Positions 27,372 to 36,130 of a stretch of 64,000 nt of DNA are shown here, piece after piece; position 1 is the first letter of the stretch; the number at the start of each line of letters is the position of its first letter. The position numbers and the translations under genes were made by a program. Where the stretch lies: contig NZ_CP085170.1 of NCBI RefSeq assembly GCF_022788715.1, forward strand, positions 62,001-126,000. The letters are read 5' to 3'. Origin of the DNA: Sulfitobacter sp. DSM 110093. GTDB taxonomy: Bacteria; Pseudomonadota; Alphaproteobacteria; Rhodobacterales; Rhodobacteraceae. Under the pieces are notes generated by a model. That model did not search any database, was not told where the DNA came from, and saw only the letters and a list, made by a program, of their open reading frames with translations.

Positions 27372-28637
27372 TTAAGGTTTTGATTGCACTGTAGGCGGTT
27401 TTTCAAACCCTGTTCCAGTTAAGGCGGGCTGTCGTTCCGCTGCTGTCGCTGGGGCAGACAGCACCCGCCGTGAGGCTTCGGCAATCCGCGCGATGCCCAA
27501 AAGCGCGCCTGTTCCGAGTACGGGTAGAACCCAAACCATCCACACGGCTTCCGGTTCGGCAAGCATCACAGTCTGACAAAGCAGTGCCAGAACGGTCCCA
27601 CTTGCAAAGATAAGAAGCCCATGCTGTCCAATCAGACGGAAGGGGCTGGCCATCCGATGCGCTGCCATGCGGGTCACTGTGGGAAGTTGCGACAAGAAAT
27701 ACCCCAAAGCCAGAATATGAATAAACCGAGGGGCCGAGAGATAGGTTTTGTCATGCGACGTTAGGTTGAACGGCACGCCAGCCTCTCGCAAATGATGCAT
27801 CTGAAGGTTCAAGAACTGACCCAATCCCGGCACGTATTTCCATGCAAGTATCCCCAGCAGCACTGTGACTGACAGCCAGAACAACGCTCTGGATTGGGGA
27901 AAGAACCGATAGCCTTGGCGTTGGCTTAGCCCCACGAGCAGCCCGCAGATAAAAATCGCCTGCCATGCGAAGGGATTGAAAAACCAGCCGCCCGGATTGG
28001 GATAGTTTGGAAGGTTCAGGCGGTAAATACCGGTCACGAGCCATAGGGTAAGCGACAGGGCCAACAGGAGCCGCGGCGAACGTAGCCCATGCATGATCGC
28101 CGCCGGGGCACAAACGAGCAGAACCGAATAGGCCGGCAAAATGTTCACATAGCCGAACTGATGCGTCAAAAGCGGGATGCCGATCAGAGCTTGGGTCGGG
28201 TTTTGAAACACCTGTCGCATGTTAATCTTGGTCAGGAACTCAGCCTGCGTGGTGATCTGAAACGCCGCCGCAAAGATGCCCAATGCAAATGCAGAAAGCG
28301 CGATTTGCACGACGTACAGCGACCAAGCGCGTTTCCACAACGGCGCAATTGCACGCCAGAGCCCATGGCTCATGCGGTCTTTTTCAATAAACCTAGGCGT
28401 ATAGGCCAGACCTGCGGCGATGCCGGACATGAGGAAAAACGCCTCTGCAGCATCGGCGAACCCAAGGTTGCGGATGGTCAAATACTCATAGGGGTTCCCA
28501 GGCACGTGATTGATAAAAATCATTACCAGCGCGATGCCGCGAAACACATCAATGCGCGGATCGCGGGGGGCTTTGCCCACGCGCAGGGTCCCGACGGCAG
28601 CAGCCGCAGGGGGTAGGCCGGGGTTATGCTGTTGCAT
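27372..28637 (-). CDS. opgC: OpgC, membrane succinyltransferase of periplasmic glucans
   Basis: A 421-residue polytopic membrane protein of the OpgC/acyltransferase-3-like family. The N-terminal DPRIDVFRGIALVMIFINHVPGNPYEYLTIRNLGFADAAEAF motif region is typical, and about ten transmembrane helices follow. In Rhodobacter sphaeroides OpgC succinylates osmoregulated periplasmic glucans, and the opgGIH-opgC order seen here is the same. It overlaps the 3' end of opgH by 14 bases, indicating translational coupling, and is the last gene of the operon. Confidence 0.88.
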   Translation of the reverse strand: MQQHNPGLPPAAAAVGTLRVGKAPRDPRIDVFRGIALVMIFINHVPGNPYEYLTIRNLGFADAAEAFFLMSGIAAGLAYTPRFIEKDRMSHGLWRAIAPLWKRAWSLYVVQIALSAFALGIFAAAFQITTQAEFLTKINMRQVFQNPTQALIGIPLLTHQFGYVNILPAYSVLLVCAPAAIMHGLRSPRLLLALSLTLWLVTGIYRLNLPNYPNPGGWFFNPFAWQAIFICGLLVGLSQRQGYRFFPQSRALFWLSVTVLLGILAWKYVPGLGQFLNLQMHHLREAGVPFNLTSHDKTYLSAPRFIHILALGYFLSQLPTVTRMAAHRMASPFRLIGQHGLLIFASGTVLALLCQTVMLAEPEAVWMVWVLPVLGTGALLGIARIAEASRRVLSAPATAAERQPALTGTGFEKPPTVQSKP

Positions 28638-30429
28638 GTGTTAGGTCCGGCGAAGGGGCTTTGGGCATCAAGTGTTCATCATTCCATGTCAGGCGCCAGA
28701 CATCGCAGATGCTATCGTACTCTGTAACGACATCTATGGGGGCCGCATCTTCTGGCACAGCGAACAGGACACGGTTCAGCGGAAGAGAGGTCCAAGCGAT
28801 GAGAAAGGGGGCAAACAGCATCGGGACAGCCACTGGCAGCAGCCAGATTGTCAGGTCAGGCGCCAGCCACTGCACCGCAGCGATGATCGCCGCACCGACC
28901 AAAACGATCCAATAGCCTGCCGCCCAACCATCACGCAGGTTAAGTTGCCCTTCGTTGCGCTGATTAGCAGGCCAGCCGCCGTCTTGCCCCGATAGAACCT
29001 GTACCACGGCACGGCTATGATAAAGCAGCATCAACGGGGCTAAAAGCGTGGTCAGAATGATCTCGGTCAGCACGGAAAGCGCCATGCGCAGGCTGCGGCC
29101 AAAATCTCGTGCGCGATCAAACAAGATGGCATGCAGAAGGATCAGCATTTTTGGCACCACCAAAAGGCCCAGAACGCCCAAGGCCAGCAACGTAATTTCG
29201 CGAGTGCTGGTGTCAGGGAATACGGGGAAGAGTTGGTACGGCCCGGGGAAATACTCCGGCGGCGGCGCGTATAGCGTGCTGATGGCCGAGGTGACCAAAA
29301 ACGCCGCCCAGAGGAGGGAGACAACATAGGCGGTCACATTCTGGAGGAACACAAAACGGCTCCAACCCGCAAGTCCGGGGGCGAAGATCAGCCGGGAATG
29401 TTGCAGGTTGCCTTGGCACCAGCGACGCTCTCTTCTGGCGAAAGAAAGCACGTTTTCCGGACCTTCCTCGAATGAGCCACCTAAGGTTTCATCAACCTCA
29501 ACCTTCCAGCCTGCGCGGGCGAGAAGCGCGGCCTCTACATAGTCATGACTTAGGATATGGCCGCCCAATGGGGGCGGGCCGGAAAGCTCAGGGAGGGCGC
29601 AGCTTTCCGCGAAAGCCTGTACCCGAATAATTGCGTTATGGCCCCAGAACGGCCCAGTCGGGCCTTGCATGCGCGCAAGGCCACGGGTGAAGATCGGGCC
29701 ATGAAACCATGAGGCAAACTGCAAAGCGCGGCCAAAAAAGGACCGCGCGCCGATGATTTTGGGAAGGGTCTGCAACAAGCCAAGCTGCGGATCGGACTGC
29801 ATACGGGCAATCATCGCCCGGATTGTGTCGCCCTCCATCAGACTGTCTGCGTCAAGGATCACGGCAAGTTCATAGGCCCCGCCCGAAGTGCGGATGAACT
29901 CTTCGATATTGCCAGCCTTGCGCCCCGAATTGTCGCGCCGCCTGCGGTAGAAAATGCGCCCCGCGCCATTCGTTTCGCGCAGCAATCGGGCAAATGCGAA
30001 TTGTTCTTTGCCCGCAAGCCCATCATCGCGTGTATCGGACAGGACGACAAAATCTGCGGTCACATCGGCCCGTGCGACAGACCGGTCGATGGCTGCGATG
30101 CGTGCGAATGTGGTTAGCGGGTCTTCGTTGCAGATCGGCACGGCGATCACGGTGCGGGGCTGCGGCGCATGAAGGTTGGGGCGAGGAGCGGTTGATCTGC
30201 CCCCGAACAAGCCGATCAACGCAAGCGACGCGCCCCAAGCGAGCCAAGCCGTCGTGACAAAAACAAGTACAGCGCGGATGCCATCCCAACCGCTGAAACC
30301 ATCCCGTGCGGCTGCCTCTGCCAATAGCATCGAAGCCAGGGCAGCACAGCCAAGTGAAATGGTCACGGCAAGCGCCCGTGCGAAGCGGGTGGGGGTATCC
30401 GCCGCCAATTGCCGTTGCTGGAGTGTCAT
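28624..30429 (-). CDS. opgH: OpgH, glucan glucosyltransferase
   Basis: A 601-residue inner-membrane glycosyltransferase that polymerises beta-1,2-linked glucose from UDP-glucose for periplasmic glucans. After two N-terminal helices the GT2 catalytic domain shows VIAVPICNEDP, the DxD in VILDADSLMEGD, GHNAIIRVQAF, SHDYVEAALLARAGW and the processivity motif RRERRWCQGNLQHSRL; several C-terminal helices follow. It is shorter than E. coli MdoH (about 850 residues), lacking the long N- and C-terminal extensions, as in other Rhodobacteraceae. Starts five bases after opgI. Confidence 0.92.
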   Translation of the reverse strand: MTLQQRQLAADTPTRFARALAVTISLGCAALASMLLAEAAARDGFSGWDGIRAVLVFVTTAWLAWGASLALIGLFGGRSTAPRPNLHAPQPRTVIAVPICNEDPLTTFARIAAIDRSVARADVTADFVVLSDTRDDGLAGKEQFAFARLLRETNGAGRIFYRRRRDNSGRKAGNIEEFIRTSGGAYELAVILDADSLMEGDTIRAMIARMQSDPQLGLLQTLPKIIGARSFFGRALQFASWFHGPIFTRGLARMQGPTGPFWGHNAIIRVQAFAESCALPELSGPPPLGGHILSHDYVEAALLARAGWKVEVDETLGGSFEEGPENVLSFARRERRWCQGNLQHSRLIFAPGLAGWSRFVFLQNVTAYVVSLLWAAFLVTSAISTLYAPPPEYFPGPYQLFPVFPDTSTREITLLALGVLGLLVVPKMLILLHAILFDRARDFGRSLRMALSVLTEIILTTLLAPLMLLYHSRAVVQVLSGQDGGWPANQRNEGQLNLRDGWAAGYWIVLVGAAIIAAVQWLAPDLTIWLLPVAVPMLFAPFLIAWTSLPLNRVLFAVPEDAAPIDVVTEYDSICDVWRLTWNDEHLMPKAPSPDLTHATA

Positions 30430-30434
30430 TGAGC

Positions 30435-30605
30435 TTAGGCCTTGCGGCGCAGCAACAAGGCCCGCGTCAGTTCAGCGATCCCAGCCCGTTGGGCGCGCCG
30501 TTCCAATGTTTGACGAGGCATGACAAGGGGGGCGACCGGGGGCATCCAATCCTCCACTGTCGTTGTCATTACCGAATAGGGGGGCTCCCCCTCGTTAGTG
30601 CTCAT
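30435..30605 (-). CDS. opgI: Small OpgI-type protein between opgG and opgH
   Basis: A 56-residue reading frame whose ATG overlaps the opgG stop (ATGA) and whose TAA lies five bases before opgH. It has no membrane segment. The sequence is Pro-rich in the middle (DWMPPVAPLVMPRQ) and ends in a basic helix (AELTRALLLRRKA). The position and size match opgI of the Rhodobacter sphaeroides opgGIHC operon. The MPPVAPLVMP stretch may correspond to part of the N-terminal region that longer OpgH proteins carry in the same chain. The function is not known to me; it may be an accessory peptide of OpgH. Confidence 0.7.
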   Translation of the reverse strand: MSTNEGEPPYSVMTTTVEDWMPPVAPLVMPRQTLERRAQRAGIAELTRALLLRRKA

Positions 30606-32203
30606 GCGTTGATCCATTGGTACACCCATGTCTCTGTAAGATTTCGGTCATATCCCGATAGAACTGCCTTGATCTCGACGATGGCGTCAGCCTCGGCGCG
30701 CAATTCCAGCACCAACCGCCATTCATTTCTGCCATCTACACGGCTTAGGATTGCCTCTACTATTTCACCATTCTGCGCGCTGACAACAGGCTCCAGCTCT
30801 GCGTCGCTTGGCATATCGCTCAGTTGGCCGCCGGCAAAATCAATAACGAATTTGCGCGTTTCAGTATCTGCTTCAACACCTGCCACCCCGCCGTGGCCAG
30901 AGCGTAGCCGCACCACACGGCCAAGGGTTTGAGGTGTCGCACCCGGTGGGTTCATCCCCCAGTGCATACGGTAACTATAGCCCAATTCGTCCCCGGCAAG
31001 GGTATCGGCCTCAGGAATCCAATAAGCGACGATATTATCGTTGCCTTCCAAGTCCGAAGGGATCTCAACCAAACGCACCATGCCTTTGCCCCAATCGCCC
31101 ATCGGTTCGATCATCAGTGAGGGGCGGCGCTCGTAATGGGCCTGCGCATCTAGGTAATGCTCAAAATCCCGGTTGCGTTGGGCCAACCCAAAGGAGCGCG
31201 GGTTCTCGGCCCCGAAATACGAGCTTGCAAGCCGCGGTGGATTGTTCAGCGGCCGGCTGAGGGTCGTGTCTTTACCGACGTTCAGCACCAAGACTTCGCT
31301 GTCATGCACCGAGGGGCGGAAATCGTCGAAATCACCCTTGTCCGCGCCGTTATGCAGGAACATCGAGGTAAGTGGCGCGATGCCAAGCTGTTTGACATCC
31401 TTGCGCAGGAAAAGGCGCATTGTGACTTCAACGGTCGTCGTCTCACCCGGTGTGACGGCAAACTGATATGCACCAGTGACCGAGGGGCTATCGAGGGCAG
31501 CATAGATCATCACCGTGGTATCGCCCGGCTCAGGTCGGCGCAGCCAAACCTCGCTGAAACGGGGGAATTCCTCCCCTTCTGACAGTCCGGTGTTAACGGC
31601 AAGGCCGCGTGCGCTCAGCCCATAAAGGGTGTCTTTGCCAAGCGCGCGGAAATAGCTGGCCCCTTGAAAAACGATCAGCTCGTCGAAAACATCGGCGCGG
31701 TTCAGCGGTGTATGCAGCCGAAAACCAGCCACTCCCGGCATCTCGGCATTGGGTGGCACCGATTGGGCGAGGTCATCGTTGTCATATTCAAAATCGGCTG
31801 TGGTAAAGCCCATTGGCGCCACTGCGTCGCCATCGACTTCGTTAATCTTAACCGCCTCCTTGAAGAGCCAGCCGGGGTGGAAGGCATGCAACCTAAAGGT
31901 AACACCCTTTTCCTGCCAGCGTGCCTGTTCTGGACGAAAACGGATCCGCTGATAGGCGTCGTAATCAAGGTCGGCGAGGAAACCTTCAACAGGCTCAGGG
32001 GCGGCATAGGACGATTGTGCCAACTGGCGCATCTCGTTGACAAGATTATCGAAACTGAAGGACGCTTTGGCTACCTCTTGCGCCTGACTACGCATAGGTA
32101 AAAGGGCCGCAGCAAAAGACGCAGCCGAGAGCGTCAGAAACTGACGCCGCTCCAAGCCATCGTTCTTCGTTCCTTCAATTCGTTTAGTGCTAGAAACCGA
32201 CAA
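30602..32203 (-). CDS. opgG: OpgG, periplasmic glucan biosynthesis protein
   Basis: A 533-residue periplasmic protein needed for formation of the glucan backbone. The N-terminus has a twin-arginine-like signal (ERRQFLTLSAASFAAALLPMRSQAQ), so export may use Tat. The mature part begins FSFDNLVNEMRQLAQSSY and includes VPPNAEMPGVAGFRLHTPLN, SYFGAENPRSFGLAQRNRDFEHYLD and ERRPSLMIEPMGDWGKGMVRLVEIP, all typical of OpgG/OpgD. The start is TTG at 32203, supported by GGAG seven bases upstream and the lack of an ATG before the signal. First gene of opgGIHC. Confidence 0.91.
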   Translation of the reverse strand: MSVSSTKRIEGTKNDGLERRQFLTLSAASFAAALLPMRSQAQEVAKASFSFDNLVNEMRQLAQSSYAAPEPVEGFLADLDYDAYQRIRFRPEQARWQEKGVTFRLHAFHPGWLFKEAVKINEVDGDAVAPMGFTTADFEYDNDDLAQSVPPNAEMPGVAGFRLHTPLNRADVFDELIVFQGASYFRALGKDTLYGLSARGLAVNTGLSEGEEFPRFSEVWLRRPEPGDTTVMIYAALDSPSVTGAYQFAVTPGETTTVEVTMRLFLRKDVKQLGIAPLTSMFLHNGADKGDFDDFRPSVHDSEVLVLNVGKDTTLSRPLNNPPRLASSYFGAENPRSFGLAQRNRDFEHYLDAQAHYERRPSLMIEPMGDWGKGMVRLVEIPSDLEGNDNIVAYWIPEADTLAGDELGYSYRMHWGMNPPGATPQTLGRVVRLRSGHGGVAGVEADTETRKFVIDFAGGQLSDMPSDAELEPVVSAQNGEIVEAILSRVDGRNEWRLVLELRAEADAIVEIKAVLSGYDRNLTETWVYQWINA

Positions 32204-32482
32204 TGTATTACTCCGAGAGACACGTTAAGAGTGTGCAATTTTTTCCCTATCTAATGCTTTCGGCACCGCTGGAAACTTGAATCTGTAATTTTCAGCGAAT
32301 TGCTGCACGGCAGCGCGGGAAACCGCCGATTGGCTTCGTCTTCTTCGGCCATTGCTCAAAATTTCGCCTTGATTTCCGCAGGATCGCCGCTCTTTTGTGA
32401 CATTCCGCCACGTCTTGGCTGTCCCTTAAGTCATGGGGTCAGGCTGCCTTGCGCCCGGACAACCGCCTTACAAAGCATAGGT

Positions 32483-33034
32483 TTACCGGAATGCTGGCCC
32501 GTGCGCCCACACCGTCATCGAATAGCGCGTGCCACTTGTGACCGGCGTGACCTGATGCAGCGTGAAACTGGGGAAAATGCTCACGCAGCCCTGCGTCCGG
32601 TTAGCCGTGAGGGTATGAGCGCCCGGCATGACCTCCAAGTCACCACCCTCATAGCTGTCGGCATCGCTGAGCTGTAGGACAAGTGTCAGCTTGCGTCTCC
32701 CGGCGGCCAGACCGCTGCCGATGTCGGAGTGCCAGACGAAATGCCCGCTATCGGATGCTTTGTAGATTGCAACCTGAGGGCTTTCGGCGAACTCGGTCAG
32801 GTCGAATTCAAAATGCGCGCGGTTGGCTGTGCGCACCAGATCAATCAGCCGCTCCATCACCCATTCCGTGCCCTCTACTTCATCGGTCCAGACAAGTTGG
32901 GATTTTCGCAGATTGTGATCTCTGTTCCGGCCCACCAACAGGGCTTCATCTGTCGGTGCGTCCGAAATCCTTTTGATGATGGCATCGCATTCGCTTTTGC
33001 TGAATGCAGCCGGCATCGCGTGTAGTGTAAGCAT
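32483..33034 (-). CDS. 2-oxoglutarate/Fe(II)-dependent oxygenase (prolyl-hydroxylase-like)
   Basis: A 183-residue double-stranded beta-helix dioxygenase. The metal facial triad is visible as H102-x-D104 (WHSDIG) and H160 (TLHQVTPV), with R170 in GTRYSM as the 2-oxoglutarate anchor. The family resembles PKHD/P4Hc-type hydroxylases. The ATG at 33034 is chosen because AAAGGA lies seven bases upstream; the longer in-frame extension to 33133 lacks homologous features. It lies upstream of the opg operon on the same strand, 279 bases away, so probably separate. Its nearness to hydroxyproline catabolic genes is suggestive only. Confidence 0.82.
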   Translation of the reverse strand: MLTLHAMPAAFSKSECDAIIKRISDAPTDEALLVGRNRDHNLRKSQLVWTDEVEGTEWVMERLIDLVRTANRAHFEFDLTEFAESPQVAIYKASDSGHFVWHSDIGSGLAAGRRKLTLVLQLSDADSYEGGDLEVMPGAHTLTANRTQGCVSIFPSFTLHQVTPVTSGTRYSMTVWAHGPAFR

Positions 33035-33200
33035 TCCTTCGGTCCTTTGGAATGAGAAGAGCCTTGTTTGAGAATGCGCGGCCACGGCGGCGAATCTCTC
33101 TGAACACGAAGGCTCGGTAAACTGCCATAGCATGAATTTTAGACCGGAACGCTAGTGCTTGTTTGCGGTTCTCTCACTCTTCCACATCTTTCCATCGGAT

Positions 33201-33226
33201 CGGCCCACCGGCTGCGCGGTGAGCCG
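33201..33226. terminator. Hairpin after the pyrroline-2-carboxylate reductase gene
   Basis: Ten-base arms 33201-33210 and 33217-33226 with one mismatch and a six-base loop, just after the reductase stop. The run of six T lies on the + strand side, opposite to transcription of the flanking genes, so efficient termination on the minus strand is uncertain. Confidence 0.45.
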
Positions 33227-33232
33227 CTTTTT

Positions 33233-34261
33233 TCAGACCGCATCCAGCCCTTGCGCCAAAAGTTGGTCGAGACTTTTTTTCTCAGCAGCCGTCAGGGGAA
33301 TGCCCTCTGCCCGCGTTGCGGCTCGGGCTTTAAAACGGCGTTGGGAGGGCAGCCGTGCGCCTTGGCCGAGGATTGCCTCAAACAGCTGTTCGGCGCGGGC
33401 CATTGGATCCCCCGGACGTCCGGCGGCGAAGCGGGCCGGGTCAAAAGCGATAATCAGCTCCCCATGGGCAGGGGCAAGGCTAAGCGACCCTAGGGCGTCG
33501 CGTGCCTCGGGGCTGGTCAAATCACCGATCATAACCCCGGCGAGCAGTTCGATCATCGTGGAGATGGCCGAGCCCTTGTGGCTGCCAAAAGGCAACATGG
33601 CCCCAGCGAGCGCGGCTTCGGGGTCGGTGGTGGGGCTGCCGTCCGGCGCGATTGCCCAGCCTTCGGGCAGGGGGGTGCCGGCGCGCTTGTGCAATTCAAT
33701 CTCGCCCCGCGCGGCCACGCTGGTGGCAAAGTCAAAGACATAAGGATCAGCGCCCGCGCGCGGCCAGCCAAAGGCAAATGGATTGGTACCCATCAACGGC
33801 TCAGTGCCGCCAGACGGCGCGACGCTGGCATAGCTAGGGCACATCGCCATTGCCGTCAGTCCCATGTCTGTCAGAATTTCGATCTCAGGCCAAAGGGCAG
33901 CGAAATGAGTGCAATCGTTAATAACCATCGCCGCAATACCGGTGGCGCGGCAACGTTCAGCAAGTACCGGGGCGCCTGCTTCGAAAGCCGCATTGGAGAA
34001 ACCGCCACCCGCGTTTACCCGAACAATCGCACTGTCATCTCGGCTGATCTTGGGTATAGCGTCAGGCACCACCTTTCCTGCCTTGATCGTACGCAAGCAG
34101 CCCTCAATGCGGTAAATGCCATGGGATTTGCAGGCATCGCCTTCGCCCGCGACGATCACCCGTGCAAGCGCCGCCGCGTTCGACGCAGAGAGGCTGCTGG
34201 CTTCAAAGATCTGGCGAACAATCGCGTAGAGTTCATCGTGGGTCAAAGTTATATCGGCCAT
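33233..34261 (-). CDS. Ldh2/malate dehydrogenase-family reductase, likely Delta1-pyrroline-2-carboxylate reductase
   Basis: A 342-residue NAD(P)H-dependent enzyme of the malate/L-lactate/ureidoglycolate dehydrogenase-like (type 2) family. Characteristic blocks are visible: SHGIYRIEGCLRTIKAG near residue 50, DCTHFAALWPE near 115, PLMGTNPFAFGWPR near 150, FDFATSVAARGEI and the late PFGSHKGSAISTMIELLAG. The start at 34261 has GAGGA upstream. Within this island it is best explained as reducing Delta1-pyrroline-2-carboxylate, the product of the cis- and trans-3-hydroxyproline dehydratases encoded at 41295-44016, to L-proline. It is divergent from the semialdehyde dehydrogenase, and a palindrome in between is shared with the importer promoter. 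Confidence 0.85.
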   Translation of the reverse strand: MADITLTHDELYAIVRQIFEASSLSASNAAALARVIVAGEGDACKSHGIYRIEGCLRTIKAGKVVPDAIPKISRDDSAIVRVNAGGGFSNAAFEAGAPVLAERCRATGIAAMVINDCTHFAALWPEIEILTDMGLTAMAMCPSYASVAPSGGTEPLMGTNPFAFGWPRAGADPYVFDFATSVAARGEIELHKRAGTPLPEGWAIAPDGSPTTDPEAALAGAMLPFGSHKGSAISTMIELLAGVMIGDLTSPEARDALGSLSLAPAHGELIIAFDPARFAAGRPGDPMARAEQLFEAILGQGARLPSQRRFKARAATRAEGIPLTAAEKKSLDQLLAQGLDAV

Positions 34262-34295
34262 CCGGGTCCTCGCAGGGCTTGGGTTGCAATCATGC

Positions 34296-34308
34296 ATACA
34301 TATTGTAT
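34296..34308. promoter_or_regulatory. Palindromic operator candidate, copy 1 of 2
   Basis: ATACA-TAT-TGTAT, perfect five-base arms with a three-base spacer, lies in the divergent promoter between the reductase and the semialdehyde dehydrogenase. The same 13 bases recur at 36033-36045 in front of the importer operon. The arrangement suggests one repressor or activator controlling both units. Confidence 0.65.
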
Positions 34309-34367
34309 TCAGGTGCTAACGGAAGCAAGCTGACATCGGGCCGCAGGCTCGAATGAAAGGATATGGC

Positions 34368-35885
34368 ATGAATTATACACCGCATGGAAAACACCTGATC
34401 GCAGGCGAATGGCGCGCCAGCGATGAGCTTTTTAGCTCCAGCCCGGCACATGGCCCGGCGCATGATTTCTCAGTCGGAACGGTGGAGTTGGTCGAACGCG
34501 CATGCCTCGCGGCCGAAGCGGCCTTTTGGGATTACGGGTATTCCAGCCGGGCCACACGCGCCAAATTCCTGCACGCCATCGCCGATGAGATCGACGCCCG
34601 TGGCGCCGAAATCACCGAAATAGGCAGCCAAGAAAGCGGCCTGCCCGCAGCGCGGCTGGAAGGGGAGCGGGGCCGGACAGTTGGCCAGCTGCGCCTCTTC
34701 GCCGCGCATATCGAAAAGGGCGAATACCTCGACCGCCGCTTTGACGCAGCGATGCCCGAGCGTCAGCCCGCGCCGCGCCCGGCGATCACTATGGTGCAAC
34801 GCCCCATCGGCCCTGTTGCCGTCTTTGGTGCGTCGAACTTCCCGCTGGCATTCTCGGTCGCGGGTGGTGACACGGCGGCGGCGCTGGCGGCAGGCTGCCC
34901 TGTCGTTGTGAAAGGTCACTCCGCGCATCCCGGCACTGGTGAGATTGTGGCCGAAGCGATCCATGCGGCGGTTGAAAACTGCGGCATGCCGCGCGGGGTG
35001 TTTTCGCTGATCCAAGGCGGCGATCGCGCTGTCGGTCAGGCCGTGGTACAGCATCCGCTGATCAAGGCCGTGGGCTTCACCGGGTCCCTCGCCGGGGGCC
35101 GGGCGCTGTTCGATCTCTGCGCCGCGCGGCCAGAGCCGATCCCCTTCTTTGGCGAATTGGGATCGGTCAACCCGATGTTCATGCTCCCCGCCGCGATGGA
35201 GGCACGGGCCGAGGAACTGGGCAAAGGCTGGGCCGCGTCCCTGACCATGGGCGCAGGCCAGTTCTGCACCAATCCGGGCATTGCCGTGGTGATCGACGGG
35301 GCAGGGGCAGACGCCTTCGTGCAAAGTGCCGCCACCGCACTGCAAGACGTGGCCGAACAGGTCATGCTGACCGACGGTATCGCGCAGGCCTTCTGTGCGG
35401 GCCGCGACACGTTCAAGGCCGCGCAAAGCCTGCGCCAAGTGCATGTGGCCGACAGCTCAGGCCGCAATGCCGCCCCCGCCCTGTTCGAGACCACGGGCGC
35501 AGAGTTCAAAGCCAATCCAGCGCTGCATGAAGAAGTCTTTGGCCCGCTTGGGCTGGTGGTGCGGGTCGCTTCGATCGATGAAATGCGCGCATTAGCGGCT
35601 GAGTTGGAGGGTCAGTTGACGATCACGCTGCATATGGACGACGCCGATATTGATGCAGCACGCACCCTGATGCCGGTTCTGGAGCGTAAGGCGGGCCGCC
35701 TGTTGGCGAATGGGTTCCCGACGGGCGTTGAGGTGGTGGATTCTATGGTCCACGGCGGGCCTTACCCGGCCAGCACCAATTTTGGTGCAACCAGTGTTGG
35801 CACACTTTCGATCCGGCGGTTCCTACGGCCCGTGTCCTATCAGAACCTGCCGAAGGCACTATTGCCGGAAGACGCGGCGGAGTGA
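34368..35885 (+). CDS. NADP-type aldehyde dehydrogenase, probable 2-oxoglutarate semialdehyde dehydrogenase
   Basis: A 505-residue aldehyde dehydrogenase. The catalytic Glu lies in FFGELGSVNPMF and the nucleophilic Cys in GAGQFCTNPGIAVV; the cofactor-binding region reads GPVAVFGASNFPLAFSVAGGDTAAALAAGCPVVVKGHSAHPGT, which matches the 2,5-dioxopentanoate dehydrogenase group. It would oxidise 2-oxoglutarate semialdehyde, the end product of 4-hydroxyproline breakdown, to 2-oxoglutarate. ATG at 34368 is preferred over 34353 because AAAGGA is correctly spaced. A strong terminator follows, so it is a single-gene unit within the island. Confidence 0.88.
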   Translation: MNYTPHGKHLIAGEWRASDELFSSSPAHGPAHDFSVGTVELVERACLAAEAAFWDYGYSSRATRAKFLHAIADEIDARGAEITEIGSQESGLPAARLEGERGRTVGQLRLFAAHIEKGEYLDRRFDAAMPERQPAPRPAITMVQRPIGPVAVFGASNFPLAFSVAGGDTAAALAAGCPVVVKGHSAHPGTGEIVAEAIHAAVENCGMPRGVFSLIQGGDRAVGQAVVQHPLIKAVGFTGSLAGGRALFDLCAARPEPIPFFGELGSVNPMFMLPAAMEARAEELGKGWAASLTMGAGQFCTNPGIAVVIDGAGADAFVQSAATALQDVAEQVMLTDGIAQAFCAGRDTFKAAQSLRQVHVADSSGRNAAPALFETTGAEFKANPALHEEVFGPLGLVVRVASIDEMRALAAELEGQLTITLHMDDADIDAARTLMPVLERKAGRLLANGFPTGVEVVDSMVHGGPYPASTNFGATSVGTLSIRRFLRPVSYQNLPKALLPEDAAE

Positions 35886-35896
35886 TCCCAGACGAG

Positions 35897-35923
35897 AAAG
35901 CCGGGGCGCACGCCCGGCTTTTT
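35897..35923 (+). terminator. Rho-independent terminator after aldehyde dehydrogenase
   Basis: Nine-base perfect arms AAAGCCGGG (35897-35905) and CCCGGCTTT (35913-35921) with a seven-base loop, then further T residues (TT C ATTTT). It starts 12 bases after the stop codon. Confidence 0.85.
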
Positions 35924-36032
35924 CATTTTAACCCGAAAAGGGCGGGCGGCTGCGGCCCTATCCCATCCCCAAACAATGACGACGGCGTCTCTATGTATCA
36001 AAAATATGTCGACACACCGGTAAAAGTTAAAA

Positions 36033-36045
36033 ATACATATTGTAT
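36033..36045. promoter_or_regulatory. Palindromic operator candidate, copy 2 of 2
   Basis: Same ATACATATTGTAT core as at 34296. Here symmetry extends to nine-base arms, from A-runs at 36029 to T-runs at 36049. It sits about 85 bases before the binding-protein start in an AT-rich promoter region, downstream of the terminator. Confidence 0.7.
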
Positions 36046-36130
36046 TTTTAATGAAGACATTGTTCCTTTACACCACCCCGCACCCCGCCCAGCGAGAGTC
36101 GGGGGCGACCAACCCAAGAGGGAGATATCT

